The position numbers were made by a program, and so were the translations under genes. A DNA stretch of 14,450 nucleotides, taken from assembly GCA_039208045.1 (NCBI GenBank), contig JBCCRH010000111.1:1-14450 (forward strand). Direction: 5' to 3'. This DNA comes from JBCCRH01 sp039208045. GTDB lineage: Bacteria > Bacteroidota > Bacteroidia > Chitinophagales > Saprospiraceae. A model generated the notes under the pieces. The model worked only from the letters and a program-made list of their open reading frames with translations. It did no database searches and was not told the origin of the DNA. Shown here in pieces: positions 6,003-14,450 of this stretch (position 1 is its first letter; every line of letters begins with the position of its first letter).

Positions 6003-9000
6003 TTACTCTACACACACCATCTTCTTTGTCACTGCCCCAAAAGGCGTTCGCAGCGTGCAGTAGTACACCCCCGAAGCCAATCCACCGACCCAGCGCTCGT
6101 GCGGGCCTGCCTGTAGCAGCGCTTGCTCCTGCCAAACGACCTGCCCTAGCTGGTTGTGAATGAGAAGCGTACTTGGCATCGCCATTGGCAAATGAAAACG
6201 AATTTGTGTCCTGCTATCAAACGGATTAGGTTGATTCTGTAACAAGTAGAAATCGCTTGAACCAAGTAATGGAATGTCTGTCAAGTCATCAAATTGGATG
6301 AGCAGAGGGAGAGTAGGCCCAGAAGTCGCATTGTAAGCTTCTGGTACTAACTGGGCATTATCCATTTCGATAGCCAATCCCCAATTATCTAATGCTTCTC
6401 TAGCAATAAACCGTAGCTTAAAAGCAGCATCTCCTGAAGGAACCGTCACCCCACCACCCGTTGGTGAAAACCAAATAACGCGTAGCGAACCAGGCATATT
6501 CTCTACTACTCCAAGCGTAGAACTTGCCCCTGGCAATACCACATCCGTCACATCCAAAAATCGGAGGCTATCTGCTGGGAAGCTCAGCGCAAACTGAAAG
6601 CCAAAAAGCGACTCAAATTCATCAGGCTCAAATGACAATACGATGGTATCTCCTACCAGGGCAGCACCATTGTTGACCGAGAAGATCAAAGAGTCTTGCG
6701 TAACAATTGTTGACCTTGGCAGTGCATCTCTAGTTACATCTCCTTTCTTGACCCCATAAAAATCTAGTTGATTGACCAGATCATTTTCGCCAAGATCAAA
6801 AAGTATACTACTAGGGTAATCATAAGGATCAGTAGGATCCTGGAAGAGATAGTCCTGAGGCATAAATATCCAGGAGGGACAGTCAGGGAATGCACCGATC
6901 TCTCCCAGCAAGAGATCGAATAATAAGTCTACATCTTCCTGATCTACGATGGCATCGCAAGTCACATCTGCAGCAAGCAAGTTATACGGTGTGTCAATAG
7001 TAAATATTCCTAGAGTGTGCTGAAGTACTTGTATCAAATCACCAACCGAAATACCATTTTCTACCCCATCATCTTTCGTTGGCTTCGCTTCATAAGTACC
7101 AGCAGCATACCCCTCATTGAAATACATCCCTTCATTATCTGTCAAAAGTACCGTGTCAAAAGCTATACCCGATTGATCGATAATATTTACCCAAACATTT
7201 TCAATTGGCGCAGATGGAGGCATATGGTCTAGGGTGGTAAGGATAGTTCCAGAAAACTGAGAATCACCGGACAAAATTTGAACGAATCCAGTGTTTTGTG
7301 TTACAGGTAGAGGCTGTATAACGCCATCTTCCAGTCTACTCACTTGTGGCTCTGCAAGTGCATAAGTACTCGCTTCGCCTGCTTGTCCCACTGCTTGAGC
7401 GCTAATGGTAAATAAGATAGCTCCTGGCTCAACCGCCAATCCATCAATTGAATTAGAAGTGAACGAAAAGGCTATTGCTGTATGATCCAATGGGGTATAG
7501 ATAAACTCTCCATCACCTAAAGCTGCTGGATTCAAACCCGTTAGGTGTACTACCTGACCATCTGCAACTCTGATGGTACCGCTAAATGCTCCAAGCGTTC
7601 CCCCAAAGGGAAGGCTTACAGCTAACGCTACCGCTCCTCCCATCACGATCTCCGTACTATCTAATTCAATTACAAAAGGTGTTGGGGCTTCCAATAATTC
7701 GATGACCTCGCAATAGCTCGACTCTCCACATTCACTAATGGCAGTTAAGCATATAGCATATGTACCATAAGCGGTATAAGTGTGGACAGGTGATGCTTGA
7801 GTATCTGTAAAACCATCTCCAAAATCCCAAACATAAGTAGCTGCATTGTCGCTTAAATTAGTAAAGGAGAGTGTCCTTTCTTCCTCCTCCAAAGTAAAGT
7901 TAAAATCAGCGATTGGTGGATCACCTACTGCAGGCACTTCTACCTCCAACTGTTCTACACAGCCTTCTGAATTCCCTACTGTTACATTGTACGTTCCAAC
8001 TGACAAGTTTTCGTAATTTTCTTCGCCTCCTTCCCAGCTGATAAAAATGCTACCCTCACCTCCTTCACAGGTGTCAGGTTGCACCTGTATATCAAAGTCT
8101 GTTGCAAAAGGCTCATAGATCACCTCTCGTATCACCGTGCTGTCACAACCTGAAGCTGTAGTATATACTTCCGTAAAAATACCACCTTCTCCATCAATAC
8201 AAGAAATCGTCTGTACATCGACAACTACACTTTCGCCTATTTCAATAATAATGGTATACCTACTATCACAGCCCTCCGAAGCCATAATCGTACTCGTATA
8301 AATACCTGCCGAATCGTAAGTCACCCCATTAAACTGGAAGGTTTCTCCATCACACAATTGTACTTCTATTAACTCTTCTACTACATCTACTGCTTCTACC
8401 TCAAAAGTTCTTTCTCCAAAGCATCCAGTAGAGTCCTCAACAACATACGTAAAGCTATAATTACCAACTTCCTCAAACACAAAGATCAAAGAGTCTGCGG
8501 TAGCTACAACTGCTCCATCAGGTACATTTAGCCAATCTCGATTTGTTGGATCGTCTAACTCATCATCTACCACGTCGCCATCAAAAGTGATACTCCAATC
8601 AAACAAATAGCCATTGTCAGCACCCCATAAGTCGCTCACTAACAGCCTCCAATTACCATTCAAAGGGCAACCCAATAAGCCACTCAACGACTCTGACGGA
8701 GCATAATCGCCCGGAGGTAATACTTGAGGGGCAAGTGTTTGGACAGCTTCCGTCCAAGACAGGGGAGCATCAGGTGTCCAACAATACGTGTATCCGATAC
8801 CTGGTACATCACCATTGGTAATGTCATCTTCCTCGAAAGGAATGCCTAAAAAGACTTCTTGACTAATAAACTCTTGGGTCTGCAAGCTTATTTCCAGCCC
8901 ATCAGGGCATTGTAGTACAATATCCAAATCGAACATCCAGGAGTGCTCAATAGTCATACAGATACTACTGATCGTATTTAAACCATCAATAACCGCACTT

Positions 9001-10349
9001 GCTGGAAAATCATCAATAGTAATAGTGGAGCTGACGATCTCACCAGTACCATCGGGGATAAGAATCATTTCTTCTTGCATATAAGTAGGTTCGTCCTCAT
9101 TCGATGCGCCAAAATTATCCCCCCATATCAGCGAAAGTGTATCCCCCACGCATACCACTTCCGGTACTTCGTCAGCTATAATTTCCAAGGGTTCAAAGTT
9201 CAGCACATAGCCTACCAAACTATCACACCCCAAGACATTGGTGTAGATAGATACAATAGTGGTATCGCTGCTGTAGCTTATTCCTTCGACAACTAAGGTA
9301 TCTCCAAGACAGGTCGTTAATTCATTCAGACTTTCATCAGTAGGCAATACTTCTAGCGTTAATAGTACAATTGCACTATCATTGCCCATTTGATCGACAA
9401 GAGTTACTGCATATATACCAGAGCTATCAAATTCTTGCTCTTCAATGATTATGGTTTCTCCACTACAAATGATGGTGTCAATAGAGCTAGAAGGCAAGGA
9501 TACAAATGCACCGAGAGGCTCTAAAAATAAGTAGGAGTTAAATACAAAATCGCTTTTGTCGCCGATGGCGATCTTAATATGATAAGTAGAATCTAGTAGT
9601 AGTGTAATGGGCTTTGTTTCTAATGCCACTGTAGCACCAGCAAGGGTAGCGCCCGAGGGCATTGGATCGTAATAAATCGTGGACTGCTGCCATAATGGAT
9701 TTGCATTTATACAATTTGTGCTAGCTCCATCAGCCATACCATCGTTGATTGTATTGACAGTAACAGGCACATCCGTAGTGCCAGGCACCACTGCTACATT
9801 AACGGCACCGCCACTAAAAGGCCCATCCAAGCCAGGCCCACTTACAAATATTCCTATCGGATCATCAAACTCACCACATACAAATGCCTCGTAGTCAGCA
9901 CTTCCATAAATGTATCTTAACCCAAATGAAGTATCACTAGCTATAAAGTCAAATTCAATAACTGCGACATCGTTTGTTGAACCCCCTTGTGATAAGGCAT
10001 CTAGGTCTGCATCTCCTGGCAAATTGAAGGTCTCACCATTCGGATTATTTGGAATTGATAAAAGTGTAGCAACATTGCCGGTACTCAGCACTAAGCCGGA
10101 ATCTAAATCAATTAAATCAGCAGTATTTTCAAAAGTACCAAAGGCGAATACATTTCCATTGTAGGTAATATCGGTAGCTTCTAAGGTATTGGCTATGAAG
10201 CTCTGCTCTACCAATTGAGCACCATTGACCCCTTGAAGTTGACTTAAGGGGATAACTGTAATGTTATTTTGTGCAACAAGCATCCCCACGTAGTACAATA
10301 AAAGTGAAGTAGTTAAAGTGAGTCGAAAAGAGTAAGCGCTTTTTTTCAT
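6003..10349 (-). CDS. Giant multidomain T9SS-secreted surface protein
   Basis: A 1448-residue exported protein, probably surface-anchored or released by type IX secretion and acting as adhesin or matrix component. Domains in order: signal peptide (1-26, core LTLTTSLLLYYVGMLVA); choice-of-anchor L domain (about 55-280, with GDADLDAL, VAVIEFDF, YIYGSADYEAFV and DPIGIFVSGPG); two cysteine/GCDS repeats (about 295-388); proprotein-convertase P-like domain (about 425-592, NGNWRLLVSDLWGADNGYLF); two further GCDS repeats (about 666-747); PKD domain (812-885, YVWDFGDG); a first cohesin-like domain (893-1023); a carboxypeptidase-regulatory-like sandwich (1030-1090); a dockerin-like calcium pair (1093-1150, loops DDGVENGISVGD and DVTCDAIVDQED); a second cohesin-like domain (1218-1350); and a T9SS type A sorting domain (about 1366-1448, LLQNQPNPFDSRTQI and the ASGVYY motif). 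No catalytic domain is visible. It is transcribed alone, ending in the 5953-5985 terminator. Start: ATG at 10347-10349, directly before the signal peptide. Confidence 0.92.
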   Translation of the reverse strand: MKKSAYSFRLTLTTSLLLYYVGMLVAQNNITVIPLSQLQGVNGAQLVEQSFIANTLEATDITYNGNVFAFGTFENTADLIDLDSGLVLSTGNVATLLSIPNNPNGETFNLPGDADLDALSQGGSTNDVAVIEFDFIASDTSFGLRYIYGSADYEAFVCGEFDDPIGIFVSGPGLDGPFSGGAVNVAVVPGTTDVPVTVNTINDGMADGASTNCINANPLWQQSTIYYDPMPSGATLAGATVALETKPITLLLDSTYHIKIAIGDKSDFVFNSYLFLEPLGAFVSLPSSSIDTIICSGETIIIEEQEFDSSGIYAVTLVDQMGNDSAIVLLTLEVLPTDESLNELTTCLGDTLVVEGISYSSDTTIVSIYTNVLGCDSLVGYVLNFEPLEIIADEVPEVVCVGDTLSLIWGDNFGASNEDEPTYMQEEMILIPDGTGEIVSSTITIDDFPASAVIDGLNTISSICMTIEHSWMFDLDIVLQCPDGLEISLQTQEFISQEVFLGIPFEEDDITNGDVPGIGYTYCWTPDAPLSWTEAVQTLAPQVLPPGDYAPSESLSGLLGCPLNGNWRLLVSDLWGADNGYLFDWSITFDGDVVDDELDDPTNRDWLNVPDGAVVATADSLIFVFEEVGNYSFTYVVEDSTGCFGERTFEVEAVDVVEELIEVQLCDGETFQFNGVTYDSAGIYTSTIMASEGCDSRYTIIIEIGESVVVDVQTISCIDGEGGIFTEVYTTASGCDSTVIREVIYEPFATDFDIQVQPDTCEGGEGSIFISWEGGEENYENLSVGTYNVTVGNSEGCVEQLEVEVPAVGDPPIADFNFTLEEEERTLSFTNLSDNAATYVWDFGDGFTDTQASPVHTYTAYGTYAICLTAISECGESSYCEVIELLEAPTPFVIELDSTEIVMGGAVALAVSLPFGGTLGAFSGTIRVADGQVVHLTGLNPAALGDGEFIYTPLDHTAIAFSFTSNSIDGLAVEPGAILFTISAQAVGQAGEASTYALAEPQVSRLEDGVIQPLPVTQNTGFVQILSGDSQFSGTILTTLDHMPPSAPIENVWVNIIDQSGIAFDTVLLTDNEGMYFNEGYAAGTYEAKPTKDDGVENGISVGDLIQVLQHTLGIFTIDTPYNLLAADVTCDAIVDQEDVDLLFDLLLGEIGAFPDCPSWIFMPQDYLFQDPTDPYDYPSSILFDLGENDLVNQLDFYGVKKGDVTRDALPRSTIVTQDSLIFSVNNGAALVGDTIVLSFEPDEFESLFGFQFALSFPADSLRFLDVTDVVLPGASSTLGVVENMPGSLRVIWFSPTGGGVTVPSGDAAFKLRFIAREALDNWGLAIEMDNAQLVPEAYNATSGPTLPLLIQFDDLTDIPLLGSSDFYLLQNQPNPFDSRTQIRFHLPMAMPSTLLIHNQLGQVVWQEQALLQAGPHERWVGGLASGVYYCTLRTPFGAVTKKMVCVE
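8109..8354 (-). repeat. GCDS-type cysteine repeats, second pair
   Basis: Residues about 666-704 (CDGETFQFNGVTYDSAGIY, then EGCDS) and 717-747 (CIDGEGGIF, then SGCDS) repeat the unit seen near residues 295-388. Each has two cysteines that could form a disulfide. The P-like domain is inserted between the two pairs. Confidence 0.7.
9165..9467 (-). repeat. GCDS-type cysteine repeats, first pair
   Basis: Residues about 295-336 and 347-388 of the large secreted protein follow the pattern C-x-G-[DE]-[TS] ... Y ... G-[CN]-D-S. The first copy has GNDS in place of GCDS and so lacks the second cysteine; the second copy is complete. Such units are common in Saprospiria surface proteins. Confidence 0.7.
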
Positions 10350-10567
10350 AAGGCAGTAGTTATTTGTTCTAAAACCGAAATTACATAAGTATATGCATTA
10401 AACGAGCAGAACTTACCTATTTCACGGAAATGTAGACAGCTACTCTAGGTGTTTTTTTCTAAAAAATACTAACAATACATCCGTGCAACGGGCTTTTATC
10501 ATAAATTTTATTTAATTTTCGCACATTATAATTTTCAATTTTTCACACCCCAAATTTTTAGAGAATA
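10350..10567. promoter_or_regulatory. AT-rich divergent control region
   Basis: This 218-base gap separates the divergent starts of the T9SS protein and the first DUF3857 gene and must hold both promoters. On the minus strand TAATTTCG (one mismatch to TAnnTTTG) lies near 10377-10384, about 30 bases before the ATG. On the plus strand two TAATTTTC boxes near 10512-10519 and 10529-10536 are each one mismatch from the same consensus. None has a convincing TTTG box at the right distance, so exact promoters are not assigned. A small CCGT-GCA-ACGG hairpin sits at 10481-10491. Confidence 0.5.
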
Positions 10568-12580
10568 ATGATGTTGAATAACAAAAAACATTTTATTGCG
10601 CTCGTTATTTTATTCTTTTGCACGCTCGCCCTCGCACAGAAGGCCCCCATGAAGTGGGGAAAAATCAACGACGCCGACTTACAAATGACCAGCTTTGCAG
10701 CCGATACTTCCGCTGCTGCGCTCGTCTTGGGCAACTTTGGAGAGCTTGAATTTGACTACGCTGGCTCAGGTATTAAATACCGCTTTAATCACCACCGAAG
10801 AATCAAACTACTGAAGCGTAGTAGCTTTGATTATGCTGATGTTACCATTTACGAAAGTGGTAGCGAAAAGATAGAAAGCATCAAGGCACAAATCTTTCTG
10901 CCAGACGGCACAAAAGTTAAGGTAGACAAGAAGGATATTTTTGAAGAAAAAGTCACCAAAGGACTCAAAGCTTATACCTTTACTTTCCCGAAAGTACAGG
11001 AAGGAGCCATTATCGAGTATACCTATGAAAAAATATCTGGGTACTTAGTGAGCCTGGAAGAATGGTATTTTCAAGAAGAAATCCCGGTTCGCCACAGCGA
11101 AATACGAACAGCTATCCCCGAGTGGTACAACTATGTGATGATCACGCAAGGACGTGCTATGGACGTCAACGAAAGTGAACGGCGTAACAAATATATCACC
11201 ATCCCCGGCGTCGGCTATACGTCAACCGGTCAACGCAAGCGGCAAGGCTTTGAGAATATTAGTGCAATTGTCAACTATCATCGCTATGCAATGCTCGATG
11301 TTCCTGCCCTTAAAGAAGAGCGCTTCATTACCACTATGGATGACTATTTGGCGAAAGCCCAATGGCAATTAGCTACCATTCACTATCCCTATTCAGCTGT
11401 CGAGCAGGTACTATCTACGTGGCCAGCTGTCGCAAAAGAGCTATATGAACACCCTTTCTTTGGAGAGCAGTTCTTGAAGAAGAAAAACTACAAGAGCATT
11501 GTAAAAGCGCTAGAAGACAAAGTCGAAGCAGGGAATAATCAGGCAGAAAAGGCAACCATCATCTATACGACCCTAGCCAATGAAATGGAGTGGAGTGGTT
11601 CTTACAGCTTCTTAGCGAATGATCAGTTAAAAGATTGCTACGAGCTGAAAAAAGGGAATAGCGCTTCCCTCAATCTGATGCTACTGGCATTGCTGAAACA
11701 CTGGAATATTGAAGCCTACCCACTACTGCTTAGTACGCGGGGACATGGTAAAATGCAGCCCTTGTATCCCATCATGTCGCAGTTTAATCATGTGGCAGTC
11801 TTAGCAAATATTAATAATGAGATGATGGTGATGGATTTGGGGAGCCCTTTCCGTGCCATTGGCTTTATGCGGGAGGCCTGCAATAATGGACAAGCATGGC
11901 TGGCAGACCCCGCCACCCAGCAATGGGTAACCTTGCAAACACCAGGGGCCAAACAAGTTGTTTCTGCAAAACTCCAACTGGATGAGGAAGGCACCCTTAC
12001 GGGTAAAATACAACAGCTATATGATGGATATAATGGTGTTTGGGCACGCGGTAAAATCGACGATGATCCAGAAGGCGGCTTCTTAAAAGAAGAATTAATA
12101 GAACGCTATCCAGAAGTAAATATTGAGAATATTAGCTTTAAAAATAGAGAAAACATCTACAAAGCCGTCAGTACTTCCATGGAGTGTACTATTCCAGGAG
12201 GGGCGGAAAGTGTCGGCGATTTTATTTATTTAACGCCAGATATTCTACCTGCCTTTACGGAAAATCCCTTCAAACTAGAAGAGCGCACCTATCCTGTAGA
12301 CATTGCACACGGCATGCAGCATCAGGTAGTCCTTACAGTGGAGATCCCAGAAGGATATGCGATTGACGGTATGCCCGAGCCGATGAACCTTGCTACAGAA
12401 GATAGGGGCATTACGTACACCCTTAGTGCCAAGCAAATCGGTAAGAATGTACAGATCATTTCCAAGCTAAAAATTGAAAAGCTTAAATTTGAACCAGAGG
12501 AGTATACTGGCTTAAAAAACTTCTTTAATATGGTGCTAGAAAAGCAAGAAGAGCCCATTGTACTCAAGCAGAAAACATAG
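10568..12580 (+). CDS. Exported DUF3857/transglutaminase-like protein, catalytic Cys replaced by Ser
   Basis: A 670-residue exported protein, probably periplasmic. Signal peptide 1-23 (KKHFIALVILFFCTLALAQ). The DUF3857 domain covers about 55-230, with RRIKLLKRSSFDYADV and a VQEGAIIEYTYE segment typical of the family. A transglutaminase-like domain covers about 300-430 (KKGNSASLNLMLLALL, then YPLLLSTRGHG, FNHVAVLANI and VMDLGSP). The position of the nucleophile Cys is Ser365, while His408 and Asp423 are kept. A C-terminal beta-rich DUF3858-like region covers about 455-650. Family members with Ser at this place are common in Bacteroidota and are likely non-enzymatic. The start is ATG at 10568 or the adjacent ATG at 10571. 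It is followed after 31 bases by a second DUF3857 protein on the same strand, so the two probably form an operon. The ligand or role is unknown. Confidence 0.88.
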   Translation: MMLNNKKHFIALVILFFCTLALAQKAPMKWGKINDADLQMTSFAADTSAAALVLGNFGELEFDYAGSGIKYRFNHHRRIKLLKRSSFDYADVTIYESGSEKIESIKAQIFLPDGTKVKVDKKDIFEEKVTKGLKAYTFTFPKVQEGAIIEYTYEKISGYLVSLEEWYFQEEIPVRHSEIRTAIPEWYNYVMITQGRAMDVNESERRNKYITIPGVGYTSTGQRKRQGFENISAIVNYHRYAMLDVPALKEERFITTMDDYLAKAQWQLATIHYPYSAVEQVLSTWPAVAKELYEHPFFGEQFLKKKNYKSIVKALEDKVEAGNNQAEKATIIYTTLANEMEWSGSYSFLANDQLKDCYELKKGNSASLNLMLLALLKHWNIEAYPLLLSTRGHGKMQPLYPIMSQFNHVAVLANINNEMMVMDLGSPFRAIGFMREACNNGQAWLADPATQQWVTLQTPGAKQVVSAKLQLDEEGTLTGKIQQLYDGYNGVWARGKIDDDPEGGFLKEELIERYPEVNIENISFKNRENIYKAVSTSMECTIPGGAESVGDFIYLTPDILPAFTENPFKLEERTYPVDIAHGMQHQVVLTVEIPEGYAIDGMPEPMNLATEDRGITYTLSAKQIGKNVQIISKLKIEKLKFEPEEYTGLKNFFNMVLEKQEEPIVLKQKT

Positions 12581-12611
12581 CACCACCCTGTAAATCCCAA
12601 TAAATATGTAT

Positions 12612-14450
12612 ATGAAAAACGCACTCTTCCTACTGCTACTTTTCTCCGTCAGCCTTTCTGCCCAAGATCATCCCGAGTGGAGTAGTCTAATGATACCGCC
12701 AGCACTGCTGGAAAACGCCAATGCGGTAGTCCGCGAATCTACCACGCTTTTTGAAGTAAAAAACGAACGAAAGGGTAAGCTACAAGTACGAGAGATCGTT
12801 ACGATACTCAATGAAGAGAGTAATCAGAATATGGTTAGGCTATATTATGATGATCAATCCAAAGTGAAATCCATTTCCGTCAAGCTGTACAATGCACTAG
12901 GTCAGTTTGTCCGCAAAATCGATAAAGACGAAATCAAGGACTTTAGTGCGGTGGGCTCACATACTATCTATGCCGATAATCGAGTAAAAAGCCTCGAAGT
13001 TGCTCATAGCTCCTACCCATTTACCTTAGCCATAGAATATGAGCAGACCCTAGAAGGTAGCTTTTTCTTCGATTACCCAGAATGGCATATCCAAGGCTAC
13101 CGCACATCTATTGCCAAAAGTAAGTACCTCGTGAGAGTCCCTACTGGACTACAGCTGCACTACAAAGCATTAAATATTGATATAGAACCTGAAACGACTG
13201 ATCATAGTAAATACATACAATTTACCTGGTCAGTAAGTGATCTTCCTGCCTTGGGCAGTAGTATATATGGCCCCCCGAGGTACGAAGTACTGCCAAAACT
13301 ATTGATCTCTCCTGACCGCTTCCAATTTGATGACTATTCCGGTAGTATGGCCGATTGGAACAGCTTTGGAGATTTTATCTATCGTTTATTTGAAGGTCGA
13401 GATCAGCTACCCCCTGAAATGGCTGCCAAAGTGCACGAACTAACGGATCACCTTACCGACACTCCATCCAAAATTGAAGTGCTCTACAGCTATTTGCAAG
13501 AAAACATGCGCTATGTAAGTGTTCAGCTAGGTATTGGTGGTTATCAGCCTTTTGACGCAGACTATGTGTACAATAATAAATATGGAGATTGCAAAGCACT
13601 CACCAATTTTATGAAGGGCATGCTATCGGAGGCTGGTGTGGAGTCTTATCCAGTGTTGATTCAAAACGGAAATATATATTATGACGTGACGGAGGATTTT
13701 GCTACCAATAAGTTCAACCATGTCATCCTGAATGTTCCCTCGGAAGACATCTGGCTAGAATGTACCAGCAGCGCACACCCTGTGAACTACATTGGCCGGA
13801 GCAACTCTGATCGGAATGCACTTATGCTCACCAAAGAGGGAGGGAAGCTCGTTCGTACTCCTGTGTATGATGCCAGCCAAAATGTGGAGTCTCATCAGGT
13901 GACTATCACATTGGATGAAAAAGGCAGTGCCTCCATCAAGGGAAAGGCCACAGAAACTGGGGCCTACCACGACCGGCAACGCTGGCTCGCCTTTTATGAT
14001 GATGCTACGCAAAAAGAAAAGTGGTTCCTAAAAACAATCGATTGCAATTCTCCAAAAATCAATATGCTTGAAATTACCGCTTCTGAAGCACTACCTTCTG
14101 CTACCGTTCAATACGACCTCACGGTAAATCGCTATGCGACTAAAGCCGGAAAGCGCTTGTTCGTTCCTCTCAATCAGCTCAATGATATTGGATATGTTCC
14201 CAAAGAAGATAACGATCGAACGCTAGATATCATCCGAAAAACAGGCTATACCGTAGATGATACCATCCGTATTGAACTGCCCGAAGGCTATCAAGTAGAA
14301 AGCGTTCCAGATAAGGATTTGAATATAGAGTCTTCCTTTGGCACGTATCAGCTAAAGATTGAAACACAAGCCAATCAATTGGTTTTACACCGCAAAGCTG
14401 TAATGCCTGCTTTTCGTGTACCTGCTAGCAACTATGTCGACTTCCGAGCC
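12612..14450 (+). CDS. Exported DUF3857/transglutaminase-like protein with intact Cys, 3' truncated
   Basis: Open without a stop to the window end: 613 codons from ATG at 12612 (an in-frame ATG at 12606 would add two residues). Signal peptide MKNALFLLLLFSVSLSAQ, cut probably after SLSA. The DUF3857 domain covers about 35-215 (VREIVTILNEESNQN, then FTLAIEYEQTLEGSFFF and EWHIQGYRTSIAKSKYLV). A transglutaminase-core domain lies at about 275-390: ENMRYVSVQLGIGGYQPF, then NKYGDCKALTNFMKGML with Cys327, FNHVIL with His370, and IWLECTSS with Glu383 where many relatives have Asp. The remainder (400-613) is the family's beta-rich C-terminal region, incomplete here. It may cleave or crosslink an amide bond in the envelope, but the substrate is unknown. 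Downstream partner of the Cys-less homologue, likely in one transcript. I checked the frame codon by codon and saw no frameshift. Confidence 0.9.
   Translation, partial: MKNALFLLLLFSVSLSAQDHPEWSSLMIPPALLENANAVVRESTTLFEVKNERKGKLQVREIVTILNEESNQNMVRLYYDDQSKVKSISVKLYNALGQFVRKIDKDEIKDFSAVGSHTIYADNRVKSLEVAHSSYPFTLAIEYEQTLEGSFFFDYPEWHIQGYRTSIAKSKYLVRVPTGLQLHYKALNIDIEPETTDHSKYIQFTWSVSDLPALGSSIYGPPRYEVLPKLLISPDRFQFDDYSGSMADWNSFGDFIYRLFEGRDQLPPEMAAKVHELTDHLTDTPSKIEVLYSYLQENMRYVSVQLGIGGYQPFDADYVYNNKYGDCKALTNFMKGMLSEAGVESYPVLIQNGNIYYDVTEDFATNKFNHVILNVPSEDIWLECTSSAHPVNYIGRSNSDRNALMLTKEGGKLVRTPVYDASQNVESHQVTITLDEKGSASIKGKATETGAYHDRQRWLAFYDDATQKEKWFLKTIDCNSPKINMLEITASEALPSATVQYDLTVNRYATKAGKRLFVPLNQLNDIGYVPKEDNDRTLDIIRKTGYTVDDTIRIELPEGYQVESVPDKDLNIESSFGTYQLKIETQANQLVLHRKAVMPAFRVPASNYVDFRA

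Noticed and set aside
5736..6163. Two overlapping plus-strand ORFs across the sigma gene start and the T9SS gene end
   Set aside because: They read antisense through conserved coding sequence and the terminator, with no recognisable product.
6680..8500. Repeated AAGATCAAAGAGTCT near 6684 and 8482
   Set aside because: Both encode the same DSLIF-type peptide within one repetitive protein, so it is coding similarity and not a separate DNA element.
10481..10491. CCGT-GCA-ACGG hairpin followed by a short T run
   Set aside because: Only four pairs and no gene upstream on that strand to terminate; could be an operator half but nothing supports it.
1..14450. CRISPR array, tRNA/rRNA, insertion sequence, toxin-antitoxin or defence genes
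   Set aside because: Looked for on both strands; no direct-repeat array, cloverleaf, transposase motif or terminal inverted repeat was seen.

Overview
The window looks like chromosomal DNA of a gliding or marine type Bacteroidota, most likely the Saprospiria (Saprospira/Lewinella-like). The clues are a very large secreted protein with a choice-of-anchor L domain, GCDS-type cysteine repeats, a PKD domain, a dockerin/cohesin-like block and a C-terminal type IX secretion (T9SS) sorting domain, together with DUF3857 transglutaminase-like lipo/periplasmic proteins and a sigma/anti-sigma/DUF4097 operon. No mobile element, phage gene, RNA gene or CRISPR array is seen. The placement is inferred from protein style alone.

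Layout. (1) Positions 1-1955, plus strand: the 3' part of an M29-family metalloaminopeptidase, then a GTG-initiated gene of unknown function whose fold resembles a DEDD 3'-5' exonuclease with degenerate catalytic motifs. (2) Positions 1973-3382, minus strand, convergent with the previous gene: a beta-CASP metallo-beta-lactamase RNase. (3) Positions 3480-5854, minus strand: an operon reading sigma factor, then membrane anti-sigma-like protein, then exported DUF4097 repeat protein. It closes with an intrinsic terminator at 3395-3433, which lies directly in front of the beta-CASP gene and fixes that gene's start. (4) Positions 6003-10349, minus strand: a 1448-residue T9SS cargo protein, followed by a two-step hairpin terminator at 5953-5985. 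(5) A 218-base AT-rich divergent control region. (6) Positions 10568-14450, plus strand: two adjacent DUF3857/transglutaminase-like exported proteins. The first lacks the catalytic cysteine, the second has it and runs off the window end.

How the parts work together. The sigma/anti-sigma/DUF4097 operon is the clearest functional module: a cytoplasmic ECF-type sigma factor, a single-pass membrane partner with a periplasmic coiled coil, and an exported beta-repeat protein, probably an envelope-sensing circuit. The two DUF3857 proteins form a probable two-gene operon in which one member may be a non-catalytic partner. The aminopeptidase and beta-CASP RNase are housekeeping type enzymes. Nothing here is a clearly undescribed system. 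The best candidates for follow-up are the degenerate exonuclease-like gene at 1218-1955, the Ser/Cys transglutaminase-like pair, and the terminator that abuts the beta-CASP start codon.
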